The notes under the pieces are model-generated. The model saw only the letters and a program-made list of their open reading frames with translations, did no database searches and had not been told where the DNA came from. Of a stretch of DNA of 64,000 nucleotides, positions 1-9,174 are shown piece after piece. The translations under genes and the position numbers were made by a program. This DNA comes from Halomonas litopenaei (GTDB taxonomy: Bacteria > Pseudomonadota > Gammaproteobacteria > Pseudomonadales > Halomonadaceae): NCBI RefSeq assembly GCF_003045775.1, contig NZ_PXNS01000007.1, positions 1 through 64,000 of the forward strand. The letters are read 5' to 3'. Position 1 is the first letter of the stretch; each line of letters starts with the position of its first letter.

Positions 1-2
1 CC

Positions 3-3000
3 ATCACCGACGGCGTCGGTGACAGCGCCTCGGGCACTATCGGCATTACCGTCGATGACGACACGCCGGTGGCCAACGCCGACAGCGCCACTACCGACAA
101 CGACGGTTCCGTCACCGTCGATGTGCTCGGCAACGACCAGTTCGGCGCCGATGGCCCCGGCGGCATCACCAACGCCACCGTCCAGGGCGGCGCGGGTGTC
201 GGTAGCGTCGCGGTGAACCCCGACGGCACCCTGACCTTCACGCCCAACCCCGGCTTCGTCGGCAACGCCACCATCGACTATACCGCCACCGACGGTGACG
301 GCAGCGCAGTCGGCGGTAGCCTCAATGTCGCAGTCGCCGACGGCGGCACTGGCCCCACCACGCCGGAAACCGATGGCAATCCCAACACCACGCCCCCCAA
401 GGCGGTACTCGACGAAGACGGCCTGCCTGGCGGCATCGCCGGTGGCATCAATGACGTGGCCGGCGAACGGACTGCGGCCACCGGCTCACTGGGCTACGAT
501 TTTGGCAGCGACGGCCCTGGCAGCTTTAGCTGGAACACCACCGGCCTCCCCGTCCTGACCTCCGGCGGCAGCCCGGTCACCTGGTCGCTGAGCGGCAATG
601 GTCGTTCGCTGGTCGGCTTTGACAACGCGGGTAACCGTGTCATCTCCGTCCAGCTCACCGACGTTGCCAACGGCAACTACAAGGTGGTGCTGGCCAAGCC
701 GCTGGATCATTCCCACCCCGGTGTCGAGAGCGACATCAACTTCAGCGTCGGCTACACCATCACCGACAGCGTCGGTGACAGCGCCTCCGGCAGTATCGAT
801 ATCACGGTCGATGACGACACGCCGGTGGCCAACGCTGACAGCGCCACCACCGACAACGATGGCACCGTCACCGTCGATGTGCTCGGTAACGACCAGTTCG
901 GCGCCGATGGTCAAGGCGCGTTAACCGGTGCCACCGTTCAGGGTGGCGCGACAGTCGGTACCGTTGCAGTCAACCCGGACGGCAGCCTGACCTTCACGCC
1001 CAACCCCGGCTTCGTCGGCAACGCCACCATCGACTATACCGCCACTGACGGTGACGGCAGCACGGTCGGCGGTAGCCTCAATGTGGCAGTCGCCGACGGT
1101 GGCACTGGCCCCACCACCCCCGATAGCGATGGCGACCCAACCACCACCAACCCCACTGCTGTCGTTGATGAAGATGGCCTGCCTGGCGGCATAGCCGGTG
1201 GCGTCGGTGACGTGGCAGGCGAGAACACCGTCGCCAGTGGCACCTTAGGCTACAGCTTTGGCACCGATGGTCCTGCAGCCAACGGTGCCTTCACCTGGCG
1301 CCTTGCCGGCCTGCCATCCGATCTCGAGACCGCGGATGGTCGTGCGATAACGTTCACGCTTGGCAACGCTGGCAGCACCATTGTCGGTTTTGCCAGCGAT
1401 GGTAGTGGCGGCACCGAGCAGGTAATCACCATCACCCTGACCGACCAGGCCTCGGGCACCTATCAGGTGACGCTGCACCAGCCGCTCGAGCACTCCCCGG
1501 GCAATGGCGAGAACGATCTCGGTTTCTTCGCTGGTTACACCATTACCGATGCCGATGGCAGCCAGGCAAATGGCTTCCTTTCGGTGGTGGTCGATGATGA
1601 TACACCTGCATCCTGGGAGGCGGAGCAAGCGCTATTGCAGTCTGGCCAGACTGGCGAGGTTCGCTTTAGTGAGGGAGCTGGTGCCGATGGCGCTGGGCAG
1701 GTAGAGTTTGCCGCCCCCGGCGCATCAGCAGCGGTGATCGATTCCAATGGCAACCCACTGTATCTCAACGGGGAGGCGCTCTATTGGGAGAGGTCGGTGG
1801 ATGGCAAGACGCTAAATGCGGTGACACGACCGGATGATGGTAGCGATGGCGACACGACCATCACCCTGACCCTGTCAGATGATGGCAGCAGCTACAGCGT
1901 GGATCTGTTCAACAAGGATATTGACCTTGGTAGCCGCCATAGCATCGCCAATGGAGAGCCCGTAGGTAGTCTCATCATCTATAACGGCCAAGACTGGGGC
2001 ACACCGTACTACCAGTTTGATAGGCCTGATGGCAATGCCTACAGCGACGTACTGGTGTCTGGCAGGAGAAATGGTGATAGCGATGCTGGTACACCTTTCG
2101 ATGGTGTCAATGACAACGACGGTAATTCTCTGTCATTTCGCAGCAGCGTTGTGGATGAAGGCGAAACGGTGCGTTATGACTTTGTTAGTCAGCTCTCATT
2201 TAATAGCAACGATCAACCAAGCTGGCAAAAACATGAAGGTATAACCAGGTTCGAACAAGAAATTCATGTTCGTGACGGCAATCCTTCAAAGTTCATGATT
2301 TCAATATTCGACTACGATGATGCGTCGCAGACCAGTGGCAAGCCTTCAAACGAAAGGGGGGAGCACAATACCGTCATTGACCTGGACGCTTCGGCTATTA
2401 CTGTCTACAACGCCAGTGGTGTCGATGTTACCGATCAAGTCATCCTGACGGCGAATACCAATGGTAGCGTGACGGTTGATGGGATGCTGGACGGATATCG
2501 CTTTATCGTGGAAAGTGAGGTCCCGTTCGAAGCGCTGGAAATCGATGGTACAACGCCTCCGCCCGCCTATATCGGAGGTTTTTCCCTTGGCGACTTTAGC
2601 TATGAGCCGATTGACCAGGTCACGCCGGGGAATCTTCAAGTGGGTCTGACGGGCACAGATGCTGACGGCGACGGCGGTACAACCGACGGCACTCTGACGC
2701 TGGCTTTTCCGGATGGCGACCAATTGCTCGTGGGAAGTAGCGGCGATGACAGCACCACCGGTGCCAATGGTGACGACGTAATTCTCGGCGATGCCGGTGG
2801 TACCCATACCGTGCTCGAACCTGCGCAGAACTACAATGTGTCCTTTATTCTCGACGTTTCACCAAGCATGGGAGAAATCTTGGAAAACGGGCAATCACGC
2901 TTCAAGGTAGCCATCGAAGCGCTACGAGCCCAGCTTACCGAACTGGCTACTTTCGAAGGAACGATCAATGCCCAGATCGTGACGTTTGGTGGAAAGTTCT

Positions 3001-4733
3001 CTCCTTCGATAGATTTTAATGATCTATCAGTAGCGGACTTGGATGGCGTCAATGAATTTCTCGATAGTCGAGTGGTTATTAGTTCAACCAATTATGAGCA
3101 AGCGTTTAATGTCGCTAACGACTGGATAACGACTGTTAGTCAAGAAGGTTTCAACAACGTTGCCTACTTCATGACAGATGGAGACCCTGTATCTCATAAT
3201 GATAATGGTAATATTGGTGTATCTGATGCAGGGAATATCACCACTCTGAAAGATATTGTCAATTCAATCGAAGGATACCAACCGTTGGCAGCCATCAGTC
3301 GGGTGGAGGCGATCGGGGTTGGCGACGACGCCAATCTTGAGGTTCTGAAGATTTTCGACAACACCTCGAATGATGAGTTGAAAATGGTGCCCATTCCCCT
3401 GGATGCCGGCACATCGGTAGGCGATGCGGAATTTCTTGCCACCTTTAATACGGGAGACACGGGAAGACTCGCATCCATCGATAGTTGGGCGCTGCAGACG
3501 GCTGATGGTGGAGTGACCATCGACAGTAGCTCGATCGGCACCTATCTACGCATTCGGGACAATGGCACGGGTGATGGCAGCACGATCGTCACCAGTGACG
3601 CTTTCGTCGTGAATGAACCTGCCGGTGTCAACCAGTTCTATAGCGTGTCATTTAACTTCGTGACCGACACCGCAAACGACCTGGAACAGGAAGGAAATAT
3701 AAACGACAACTTCTCCTGGGAGCTGCAGACGCAAAATGATGAGGGAGGCTGGGATGCCGTTGCCACGGGGTTAAGATTTCGCTCGGGCAATATCAACAAT
3801 AGTACTAATCAGATTGTGGCCAACGGGCTGGAAGGAGGAACCTATAGGCTACAGTTCGAGGTGGAGAACGCTAGAGGGGAGTTCTTCACCTTGTACGTTC
3901 AGGATATCTCACTCGATCTTCAAAGCTACACAGACGACCAGCTTGTGCCAGCCGGTGAGGTGTCCATGATTGGCACCCCCGAGGAGTTTGCAACGGCGCT
4001 GGACGGTGGCTCGTCCTTCGATCAGCCGGCGGATCTCGGCGATGACGTTCTGGCCGGCGGTGCCGGCGACGACGTAATTTTTGGCGACGAGATCAACCCG
4101 GCGGGTGTCGGAGGAGAGAGCGGAAGTGGCTTTGTCGGACTGGTCGACTACCTGACCACGCAGAATGGCGCCGAGCCCACCAGGGATGAGACGGCCGCCT
4201 TTATCCGGGACAATGTCGATGCCTTGGCCAGCGGATCGCGCAGCGATGGTGGTGACGATCAGCTATCCGGTGGGGCGGGCGACGACATTCTGATCGGCGG
4301 CGGCGGAAACGATCTACTACTCGGTGGTAGTGATAGCGATCTGCTGATCGGTGGTGGCGATAACGATCAGTTGACCGGTGGTTCCGGAGCCGATGTCTTT
4401 GCCTGGGGGCTGGATGATGCCGGTAGCGCGGCCACGCCGGCACGGGATACCGTGACCGACTTCACCGTCGGTGAGTTTGGCGTCGATGCCGATGCCGATC
4501 GGCTCGATCTTGCCGACCTTCTCCAGGGTGCCGACGAGAACAACCTCGCAAACTACCTGCAGGCCAGCCAGGACGGAGACGACACCGTGCTGTCCATCAG
4601 CAGCGAGGGTAACCTCGCCGCCGGAGGCGGCAACGCTGACCAGGTGGTCGTTCTGATCGGCGTTCAGATGGGAGCAGATGGGGACACCTTCCTGCAGAAC
4701 CTGCTCGACGATGGCCAGTTGAAGGTCGACTAG
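3..4733 (+). CDS. Giant type I-secreted RTX adhesin, 3' part (5' truncated by window edge)
   Basis: The frame is open from the first bases, so the gene begins outside the window; 1,576 residues are visible. Order of modules: Ig-like domains with the VDVLGNDQFG motif (about 69-345 and 825-1105 nt), T1SS-143-type modules beginning DEDGLPGG and ending VDDDTP (about 400-830 and 1165-1607), a long unassigned stretch (1610-2830), a von Willebrand A domain with MIDAS residues DVSPSMG, T in SSTNYEQ and D in YFMTDGD (about 2830-3400), another unassigned stretch, then calcium-binding GGxGxDxLxG nonapeptides (about 4030-4420) and a C-terminal type I secretion region. Proteins of this build are exported by an ABC/MFP/TolC system and act as LapA/BapA-like biofilm adhesins. 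No transporter genes are in the window. The VWA part is visibly AT-richer than the repeats, which suggests a mosaic origin. Confidence 0.9.
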   Translation: MTDGVGDSASGTIGITVDDDTPVANADSATTDNDGSVTVDVLGNDQFGADGPGGITNATVQGGAGVGSVAVNPDGTLTFTPNPGFVGNATIDYTATDGDGSAVGGSLNVAVADGGTGPTTPETDGNPNTTPPKAVLDEDGLPGGIAGGINDVAGERTAATGSLGYDFGSDGPGSFSWNTTGLPVLTSGGSPVTWSLSGNGRSLVGFDNAGNRVISVQLTDVANGNYKVVLAKPLDHSHPGVESDINFSVGYTITDSVGDSASGSIDITVDDDTPVANADSATTDNDGTVTVDVLGNDQFGADGQGALTGATVQGGATVGTVAVNPDGSLTFTPNPGFVGNATIDYTATDGDGSTVGGSLNVAVADGGTGPTTPDSDGDPTTTNPTAVVDEDGLPGGIAGGVGDVAGENTVASGTLGYSFGTDGPAANGAFTWRLAGLPSDLETADGRAITFTLGNAGSTIVGFASDGSGGTEQVITITLTDQASGTYQVTLHQPLEHSPGNGENDLGFFAGYTITDADGSQANGFLSVVVDDDTPASWEAEQALLQSGQTGEVRFSEGAGADGAGQVEFAAPGASAAVIDSNGNPLYLNGEALYWERSVDGKTLNAVTRPDDGSDGDTTITLTLSDDGSSYSVDLFNKDIDLGSRHSIANGEPVGSLIIYNGQDWGTPYYQFDRPDGNAYSDVLVSGRRNGDSDAGTPFDGVNDNDGNSLSFRSSVVDEGETVRYDFVSQLSFNSNDQPSWQKHEGITRFEQEIHVRDGNPSKFMISIFDYDDASQTSGKPSNERGEHNTVIDLDASAITVYNASGVDVTDQVILTANTNGSVTVDGMLDGYRFIVESEVPFEALEIDGTTPPPAYIGGFSLGDFSYEPIDQVTPGNLQVGLTGTDADGDGGTTDGTLTLAFPDGDQLLVGSSGDDSTTGANGDDVILGDAGGTHTVLEPAQNYNVSFILDVSPSMGEILENGQSRFKVAIEALRAQLTELATFEGTINAQIVTFGGKFSPSIDFNDLSVADLDGVNEFLDSRVVISSTNYEQAFNVANDWITTVSQEGFNNVAYFMTDGDPVSHNDNGNIGVSDAGNITTLKDIVNSIEGYQPLAAISRVEAIGVGDDANLEVLKIFDNTSNDELKMVPIPLDAGTSVGDAEFLATFNTGDTGRLASIDSWALQTADGGVTIDSSSIGTYLRIRDNGTGDGSTIVTSDAFVVNEPAGVNQFYSVSFNFVTDTANDLEQEGNINDNFSWELQTQNDEGGWDAVATGLRFRSGNINNSTNQIVANGLEGGTYRLQFEVENARGEFFTLYVQDISLDLQSYTDDQLVPAGEVSMIGTPEEFATALDGGSSFDQPADLGDDVLAGGAGDDVIFGDEINPAGVGGESGSGFVGLVDYLTTQNGAEPTRDETAAFIRDNVDALASGSRSDGGDDQLSGGAGDDILIGGGGNDLLLGGSDSDLLIGGGDNDQLTGGSGADVFAWGLDDAGSAATPARDTVTDFTVGEFGVDADADRLDLADLLQGADENNLANYLQASQDGDDTVLSISSEGNLAAGGGNADQVVVLIGVQMGADGDTFLQNLLDDGQLKVD
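65..1604 (+). repeat. In-gene tandem repeat, period 756 nt (252 codons), two copies
   Basis: The junction that encodes VDDDTPVANADSATTDNDG occurs at about 52-105 and again 756 nt later, with near-identical DNA (mostly third-position changes) through the Ig-like half. A third VDDDTP at about 1590-1607 closes the second copy, whose second half is more diverged and about 27 nt longer. More copies probably lie upstream of the window. Such units commonly change in number by recombination. Confidence 0.85.
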
Positions 4734-4751
4734 GGCAACGGAGGGAAAACG

Positions 4752-4775
4752 GGGTGGGCGGCCCGCCGCCCACCC
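4752..4775 (+). terminator. GC-rich hairpin just after the adhesin gene
   Basis: An 11-bp perfect stem (GGGTGGGCGGC with its complement) with a 2-nt loop lies 19 nt after the adhesin stop. There is no T-tract, so it may only protect the 3' end; the stronger terminator lies about 100 nt downstream. Confidence 0.5.
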
Positions 4776-4876
4776 ACTGACAACAACCCGATGGCAAGCA
4801 TTGGAAAGAACTGAAAATAGCGTCGACAAGTATGACCAGACCCACAATGGCTGGCCATCTCGTTCAGCCGGCGCTC

Positions 4877-4914
4877 AAAGCCTGAGTCCTGTTGTGTACA
4901 GGGTTCAGGCTTTT
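4877..4914 (+). terminator. Rho-independent terminator of the adhesin gene
   Basis: AAAGCCTGAGTCCTGT pairs with ACAGGGTTCAGGCTTTT across a 5-nt loop, with two G-U wobbles, and ends in TTTT. It is oriented to stop transcription of the adhesin gene 140 nt upstream. Confidence 0.8.
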
Positions 4915-5475
4915 CGTTTCCGCATGAGGCGTTCGTGGTTGTCACCATGGGTGCACTGGATGCAAGCCTGCTGCGACGGTTCCATCGTGGCGAACGGATT
5001 CAGGTGAATAACCTCGGTCTTCAGGATTCAGACGTAGCTCTCCAATTCGCACCCCCAGAGCTGAAGCAACCTCCGCTTCTTCGACACGGCCGCAATCGAT
5101 TTCTCCTCGAGTCTGGGCATGACCGCGTTGAATGTAGCCAGCAGCCTCCGGCTTTCGGTCTTCAAGACAAGGCGCGATGTACGAGATCGATGCTTTTTCC
5201 TCTAGTACATTGTCACACCCGTCGCTATCGATCCCTCTTACGACAATGACATAAAAACCTCTCATTCTTGACATTTTTGCTTCTGACGTCTGCCTATACC
5301 ACTGATTGTATTACTACCAAAGCATCCCTCCCCTAACCAATAGCCACCCCTGCCCATGAGGATAGAAGCAGGCGACTGGGTGCGGGGATTCTTCCTTCAG
5401 CATACTCTTCATATTCGCCAGAGCGTCGGATTCCCTGCAAACACCCTTCATCACTTACCGGCAAGGATTTTTACC
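4915..5475. other. Intergenic stretch, no convincing gene, AT-rich 3' half
   Basis: The 742-bp gap between the two adhesin-family genes holds only the two hairpins noted above. Frames here on either strand lack ribosome sites or recognisable motifs. From about 5160 the base composition becomes distinctly AT-richer than the genome average, which fits a promoter region for the following gene and possibly an old insertion. TTGACA at 5268-5273 is a good -35 hexamer, but the best -10-like TATACC is 21 nt away, so the promoter is only suggested. Confidence 0.45.
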
Positions 5476-7026
5476 ATGAAATCTGGCTTGGATAGTTTCG
5501 TTGCCGTGCCCATCCTGTCGCCCCCGTTCGAGGAAGAAGACGATATCAGTACGGTCGCCAGCGTGGATGAGGATGGACTTCCCGGCGGTAATCTCGAAGG
5601 CCCGAGCGACCTTGGCGGGTCTGCGACGGTGGTCACCGGCACCATCCCCTACAGCTTTGGCAGCCTGGGAGCGGCAGATTTCGCGCCCTTCTCGTGGTCG
5701 TCCAGCGGCCTGCCGAGCCTGTCGTCCCAGGGCGAAGCGCTACACTACGTTGTTTCACCCAGCGGCAAGACCCTGGCAGCCAGGACCCTGGACGGCCAGA
5801 CCGTCTTGCACCTGACCGTTACCGATATCGATACCGGGGCCTATCGCCTTGCCCTGCGCGCACCACTGGATCATCCCATCACAGGTAACGAGGATGATCT
5901 GGCCTTCTCGGTCAAGTACACCATTCGCGACAGCCAGAACAATCAAGCATCTGCCAGGGTAGGCATCGTGGTTGACGATGACTCCCCGACAAATACCATC
6001 GATTCCCCCGTCGCCGTGGACGCTGGCGACAACGTGACCGGCTTCTGGCGCCAGCGGGGCGGCGCCGATGGCGTCGGTTCCACCAAGGTGACCCTGGCCG
6101 GCAGCACCACCGAATTCGACCTGGATCAACGCATCTTTACTCCACAGGGAAGCCTGACGGTCAACTCGGACGGCAGTTTCACCCTGGACGCGAGCCCCAA
6201 CATCACCTCAGACACAGAGCTGGTCTTTCAGATTGTCACCACCGATGGTGATGGCGATAGCGTGGCAAGCGAGGGTCGCATCAGCGTCAATGCAGCACTA
6301 CTGTCTGACGATCGCCCAACGACGCCCTTGAGTGATGGTGACCTTGCAACCTCATCGCCACTTGCCTTGCTCGATGAGGATGGCCTGCCGGGGGGCGAGC
6401 CTGGTGGAATCGGCGACATACCCGGCGAAGCAACCGTCGCAATGGGCAACCTCGGCTACGACTTTGGAGACGACGGCGCCGGCGACGTTGTCTGGGAAAC
6501 CCACAACCTTCCTGATATCCGGTCCGGTGGCACAAGGATCGACTGGCAGCCAGGCGCTGAGGGCAAGCAGCTGACCGGACTCGACGCCGATGGCAGGACA
6601 GCACTTCACGTCGAGCTGCTGGACGTGGAGGACGGTACCTACCGCGTCACCCTGGCTCGCCCGCTGGACCATGGTGGGGTCAATATCGAGGACAATCTGG
6701 ATCTAAGCTTTGGCTACCGGATCACCGACAGCGACGGCGACAGCGCCCTGGGTGAGCTGCTCGTGCGCATCAACGATGACTCGCCGGTGAAGGGACGATC
6801 AAACCAGGACACTCCCGCAGCCGAGCCACTCGATATCGCCGAGCTACTCGATGACAGCGAGAGCGCTGGCAAACTCACTGACCTCGCCATCACTCCCATC
6901 TTGGCCGATGATCCGAGTCCCTCGCCGATAACGGCGCAGACCTCTCTCGATAGCGAGATGGCTCCAACGATCAACGAGGATTTGCGCACTCTGCTGGAGG
7001 ATACGACGATCCCTGCCGATATCTAA
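5476..7026 (+). CDS. Short T1SS-143-repeat protein, paralogous to adhesin modules, no RTX tail
   Basis: A 516-residue acidic protein. I start it at ATG 5476 (MKSGLDSFVAVP) because AAGGA lies 8 nt upstream; an in-frame ATG at 5356 has no ribosome site. It contains two modules of the kind seen in the upstream adhesin: VDEDGLPGG to VVDDDSP (residues about 30-170) and LDEDGLPGG to INDDSP (about 295-437), separated by a shorter Ig-like segment. The ending ILADDPSPS...IPADI has neither GGxGxDxLxG repeats nor the usual type I secretion end. There is no N-terminal signal peptide either, so the export route is unclear. It may be a remnant of a larger adhesin, a silent recombination donor or a separate accessory protein. 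It lies 742 bp downstream on the same strand as the adhesin. Confidence 0.75.
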   Translation: MKSGLDSFVAVPILSPPFEEEDDISTVASVDEDGLPGGNLEGPSDLGGSATVVTGTIPYSFGSLGAADFAPFSWSSSGLPSLSSQGEALHYVVSPSGKTLAARTLDGQTVLHLTVTDIDTGAYRLALRAPLDHPITGNEDDLAFSVKYTIRDSQNNQASARVGIVVDDDSPTNTIDSPVAVDAGDNVTGFWRQRGGADGVGSTKVTLAGSTTEFDLDQRIFTPQGSLTVNSDGSFTLDASPNITSDTELVFQIVTTDGDGDSVASEGRISVNAALLSDDRPTTPLSDGDLATSSPLALLDEDGLPGGEPGGIGDIPGEATVAMGNLGYDFGDDGAGDVVWETHNLPDIRSGGTRIDWQPGAEGKQLTGLDADGRTALHVELLDVEDGTYRVTLARPLDHGGVNIEDNLDLSFGYRITDSDGDSALGELLVRINDDSPVKGRSNQDTPAAEPLDIAELLDDSESAGKLTDLAITPILADDPSPSPITAQTSLDSEMAPTINEDLRTLLEDTTIPADI

Positions 7027-7139
7027 GGCGTGAACCAGAAGTGCCTTGGCTCATCGACCTTTCGAATTGTGACTGACACACAGTCAGACCGCGCCCTGCA
7101 AGCAGGTCAATCGAGCGGTCTCGCTGTAGGGAGCGCTTT

Positions 7140-7817
7140 CTAGCGAGCAGGGTCGGCAGTATCCAGCCGACTCATCAGCTGCCTGAGGCCGCGCTCGAAT
7201 TCGGCCTTGCCGCCGTAGGAAGGGTGACGCAGGGCGACGACCTCGCGCTCGGGAAAGGCAACCTGGGCCGCCAGGGTGCCCTTTCGCCCCACCCCGGCCA
7301 CCATCGTCGGCGTCGAGTGGGCAGCGACCAGCTGATCCAGCCGCCTGAGCCAGTCGATGCCTTCGCGTAGCTCTGCTGCGCGTGGCGCGCGGTTGCTGTG
7401 CGTCCGCGCTATTTGATGGGGGTGAAAGGGAAAGGCGTTCCACACCAGCGGCGTCAGCCCAAGACGAGCGAAGCACTCCCAGGCGATGGTGGCGGTGGCT
7501 TCGCTGCCGCCCTCCGGCACCAGGGCGAGGTTCGGCCTCAGCGTCTCGATAAAGGGATGCTTACAAGAGCGAAGTAGTGCTGGACTCGACAATGGGATAC
7601 CCGTCTCGCCACCACCCTTGAAGCCCAGTGCTTCGGCCACCAGCAGCAGTCTGGGCCGGCCAGCGGCGGTCGTTTCCCTGGCGTGTTCCAGCATCAGCTC
7701 GAGATAGGCCGTCAGGTTGTCGGCCAATGGTTTCTTGCGCCAGGGATTGGCAACGTCTGGCCCATCCGGCCGCCTGCGCAATCGCCTGACGAATGAACGA
7801 ACGGTGGTCTTGCCCAA
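7140..7817 (-). CDS. Uracil-DNA glycosylase superfamily protein
   Basis: A 225-residue protein. The pattern EALGFKGGGETGIPLSS near residue 62, VWNAFPFHP near 125 and RHPSYGGK near 198 follows the motif order of the uracil-DNA glycosylase fold (active-site loop, central WN-P-HP strand, C-terminal leucine-loop equivalent with HPS). The family removes uracil or other damaged bases from DNA. The usual GEAPG core reads AEALG here, so substrate range is uncertain. The start is unclear: the longest frame uses TTG at 7817 with GGAG 12 nt upstream, and family alignment would also allow a start nearer VANPW. It is a single gene downstream of asd on the same strand, separated by a strong hairpin. Confidence 0.68.
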   Translation of the reverse strand: MGKTTVRSFVRRLRRRPDGPDVANPWRKKPLADNLTAYLELMLEHARETTAAGRPRLLLVAEALGFKGGGETGIPLSSPALLRSCKHPFIETLRPNLALVPEGGSEATATIAWECFARLGLTPLVWNAFPFHPHQIARTHSNRAPRAAELREGIDWLRRLDQLVAAHSTPTMVAGVGRKGTLAAQVAFPEREVVALRHPSYGGKAEFERGLRQLMSRLDTADPAR

Positions 7818-7888
7818 GCGCCCTGCTCCGCTGATGATCGATCATGTAAACAACGCGATGGGCCCGCACATCAGAGGCCCTGAACGAC

Positions 7889-7915
7889 GTCGGGGCGCCC
7901 AAAAGGCGCCCCGAC
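7889..7915 (-). terminator. Probable terminator hairpin downstream of asd
   Basis: A perfect 11-bp stem (GTCGGGGCGCC/GGCGCCCCGAC) with a CAAAA loop lies 20 nt past the asd stop. It lacks a clear T-tract on either strand, so it could act by RNA stabilisation instead. Confidence 0.55.
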
Positions 7916-7934
7916 GAACCGATAGTGCTTTGCC

Positions 7935-9047
7935 TTAGCGCTCGCGCAGTACCTTGAGCATGCGCTTGAGCGGCTCGGCGGCGCCCCACAAAAGCTGGTC
8001 ACCGACGCTGAAGGCACTGAGGTACTCACCACCCATGTTCAGCTTGCGCAGACGACCCACCGGGATGCTCAGGGTGCCGGTGGCGGCGGTCGGCGTCAGC
8101 CCATCGATGGTGGCGTCCTTGTCATTGGGGATGACCTTGACCCACTCGTTGTGGCTGGCGATACGCTCCTCGATCTCGTCGAGCGGCACATCCTGCTTGA
8201 GCTTGATGGTGAACGCCTGACTGTGAGAGCGCATTGCGCCGATACGCACGCACAGACCGTCGATGGGGACCGGGCTGTCCTGGCGACCGAGAATCTTGTT
8301 GGTCTCGACGTAGCCCTTCCATTCCTCGCGGCTCTGACCGTTATCCAGCTTGGAATCGATCCACGGCAGCAGGCTGCCGGCGAGCGGCGCACCGAAGTTG
8401 TCGGTGGGGATGGCGCCAGTACGCATCGCCTCGGTGACCTTGCGGTCGATGTCGAGGATGGCGCTGGCCGGATCCTTGAGCTCGCTTGCCACGCTGTCAC
8501 GCAGGCCGCCCATCTGGTTGAGCAGCTCGCGCATGTGCTTGGCGCCGGAGCCGGATGCGGCCTGATACGTCATGGAGGTCATCCACTCGATCATGTCCGC
8601 CTCGAACAAGCCCCCGAGGCCCATCAGCATCAGGCTGACGGTGCAGTTGCCGCCGACGAAGGTGCGCGCACCGGCGTCGAGCTGAGCGTCGATCACCTTG
8701 CGGTTGACCGGGTCGAGCACGATGGTGGCGTCATCGCTCATGCGCAGGGTGCTGGCAGCGTCGATCCAGTAGCCCTTCCAGCCGGCACCGCGCAGGTCTT
8801 CATAGACCTTCTTGGTGTAGTCGCCGCCCTGGCAGGTGATGATCACGTCCAGCGCCTTGAGCGCCTCGATGTCGAAGGCGTCCTTCAGCGGAGGCACGTC
8901 CACACCCACGTCGGGGCCGGCCTGACCGACCTGGGAGGTGGTGAAGAAGACCGGCTCGATGCCGTTGAAATCTCCATCTTCCACCATCCGCTGCATGAGC
9001 ACGGAACCCACCATGCCACGCCAACCGACGAAACCGACTTTCAACAT
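7935..9047 (-). CDS. asd: Aspartate-semialdehyde dehydrogenase
   Basis: A 370-residue enzyme, the normal length for the proteobacterial Asd (about 367-370). It reduces aspartyl phosphate with NADPH to aspartate semialdehyde, the branch point to lysine/diaminopimelate, threonine and methionine. An N-terminal Rossmann motif [11 protein letters not shown] and the active-site cysteine in [12 protein letters not shown] are visible. The ATG at 9047 (MLKVGFVGW) is chosen because GGAGG sits 8 nt upstream; a longer frame to 9077 has no ribosome site. It is encoded downstream of leuB on the same strand, the arrangement known from Pseudomonas. Confidence 0.96.
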   Translation of the reverse strand: MLKVGFVGWRGMVGSVLMQRMVEDGDFNGIEPVFFTTSQVGQAGPDVGVDVPPLKDAFDIEALKALDVIITCQGGDYTKKVYEDLRGAGWKGYWIDAASTLRMSDDATIVLDPVNRKVIDAQLDAGARTFVGGNCTVSLMLMGLGGLFEADMIEWMTSMTYQAASGSGAKHMRELLNQMGGLRDSVASELKDPASAILDIDRKVTEAMRTGAIPTDNFGAPLAGSLLPWIDSKLDNGQSREEWKGYVETNKILGRQDSPVPIDGLCVRIGAMRSHSQAFTIKLKQDVPLDEIEERIASHNEWVKVIPNDKDATIDGLTPTAATGTLSIPVGRLRKLNMGGEYLSAFSVGDQLLWGAAEPLKRMLKVLRER

Positions 9048-9174
9048 GTGAAGTCCTCCAGAAATCGAGTGAGGCAATCATTATACAGAAACCGGCAGCA
9101 CCTTTCAGATGCCACCGGCACAGTCAGGATGGGCGACGCCCGATTGCCGGGCGCCAGCACCACTAACAAAGGCG

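Noticed and set aside
4942..5274. Frames on both strands in the gap after the adhesin, possibly a decayed transposase end
   Set aside because: No ribosome site, no recognised motif and the two strands' frames exclude each other; treated as intergenic.
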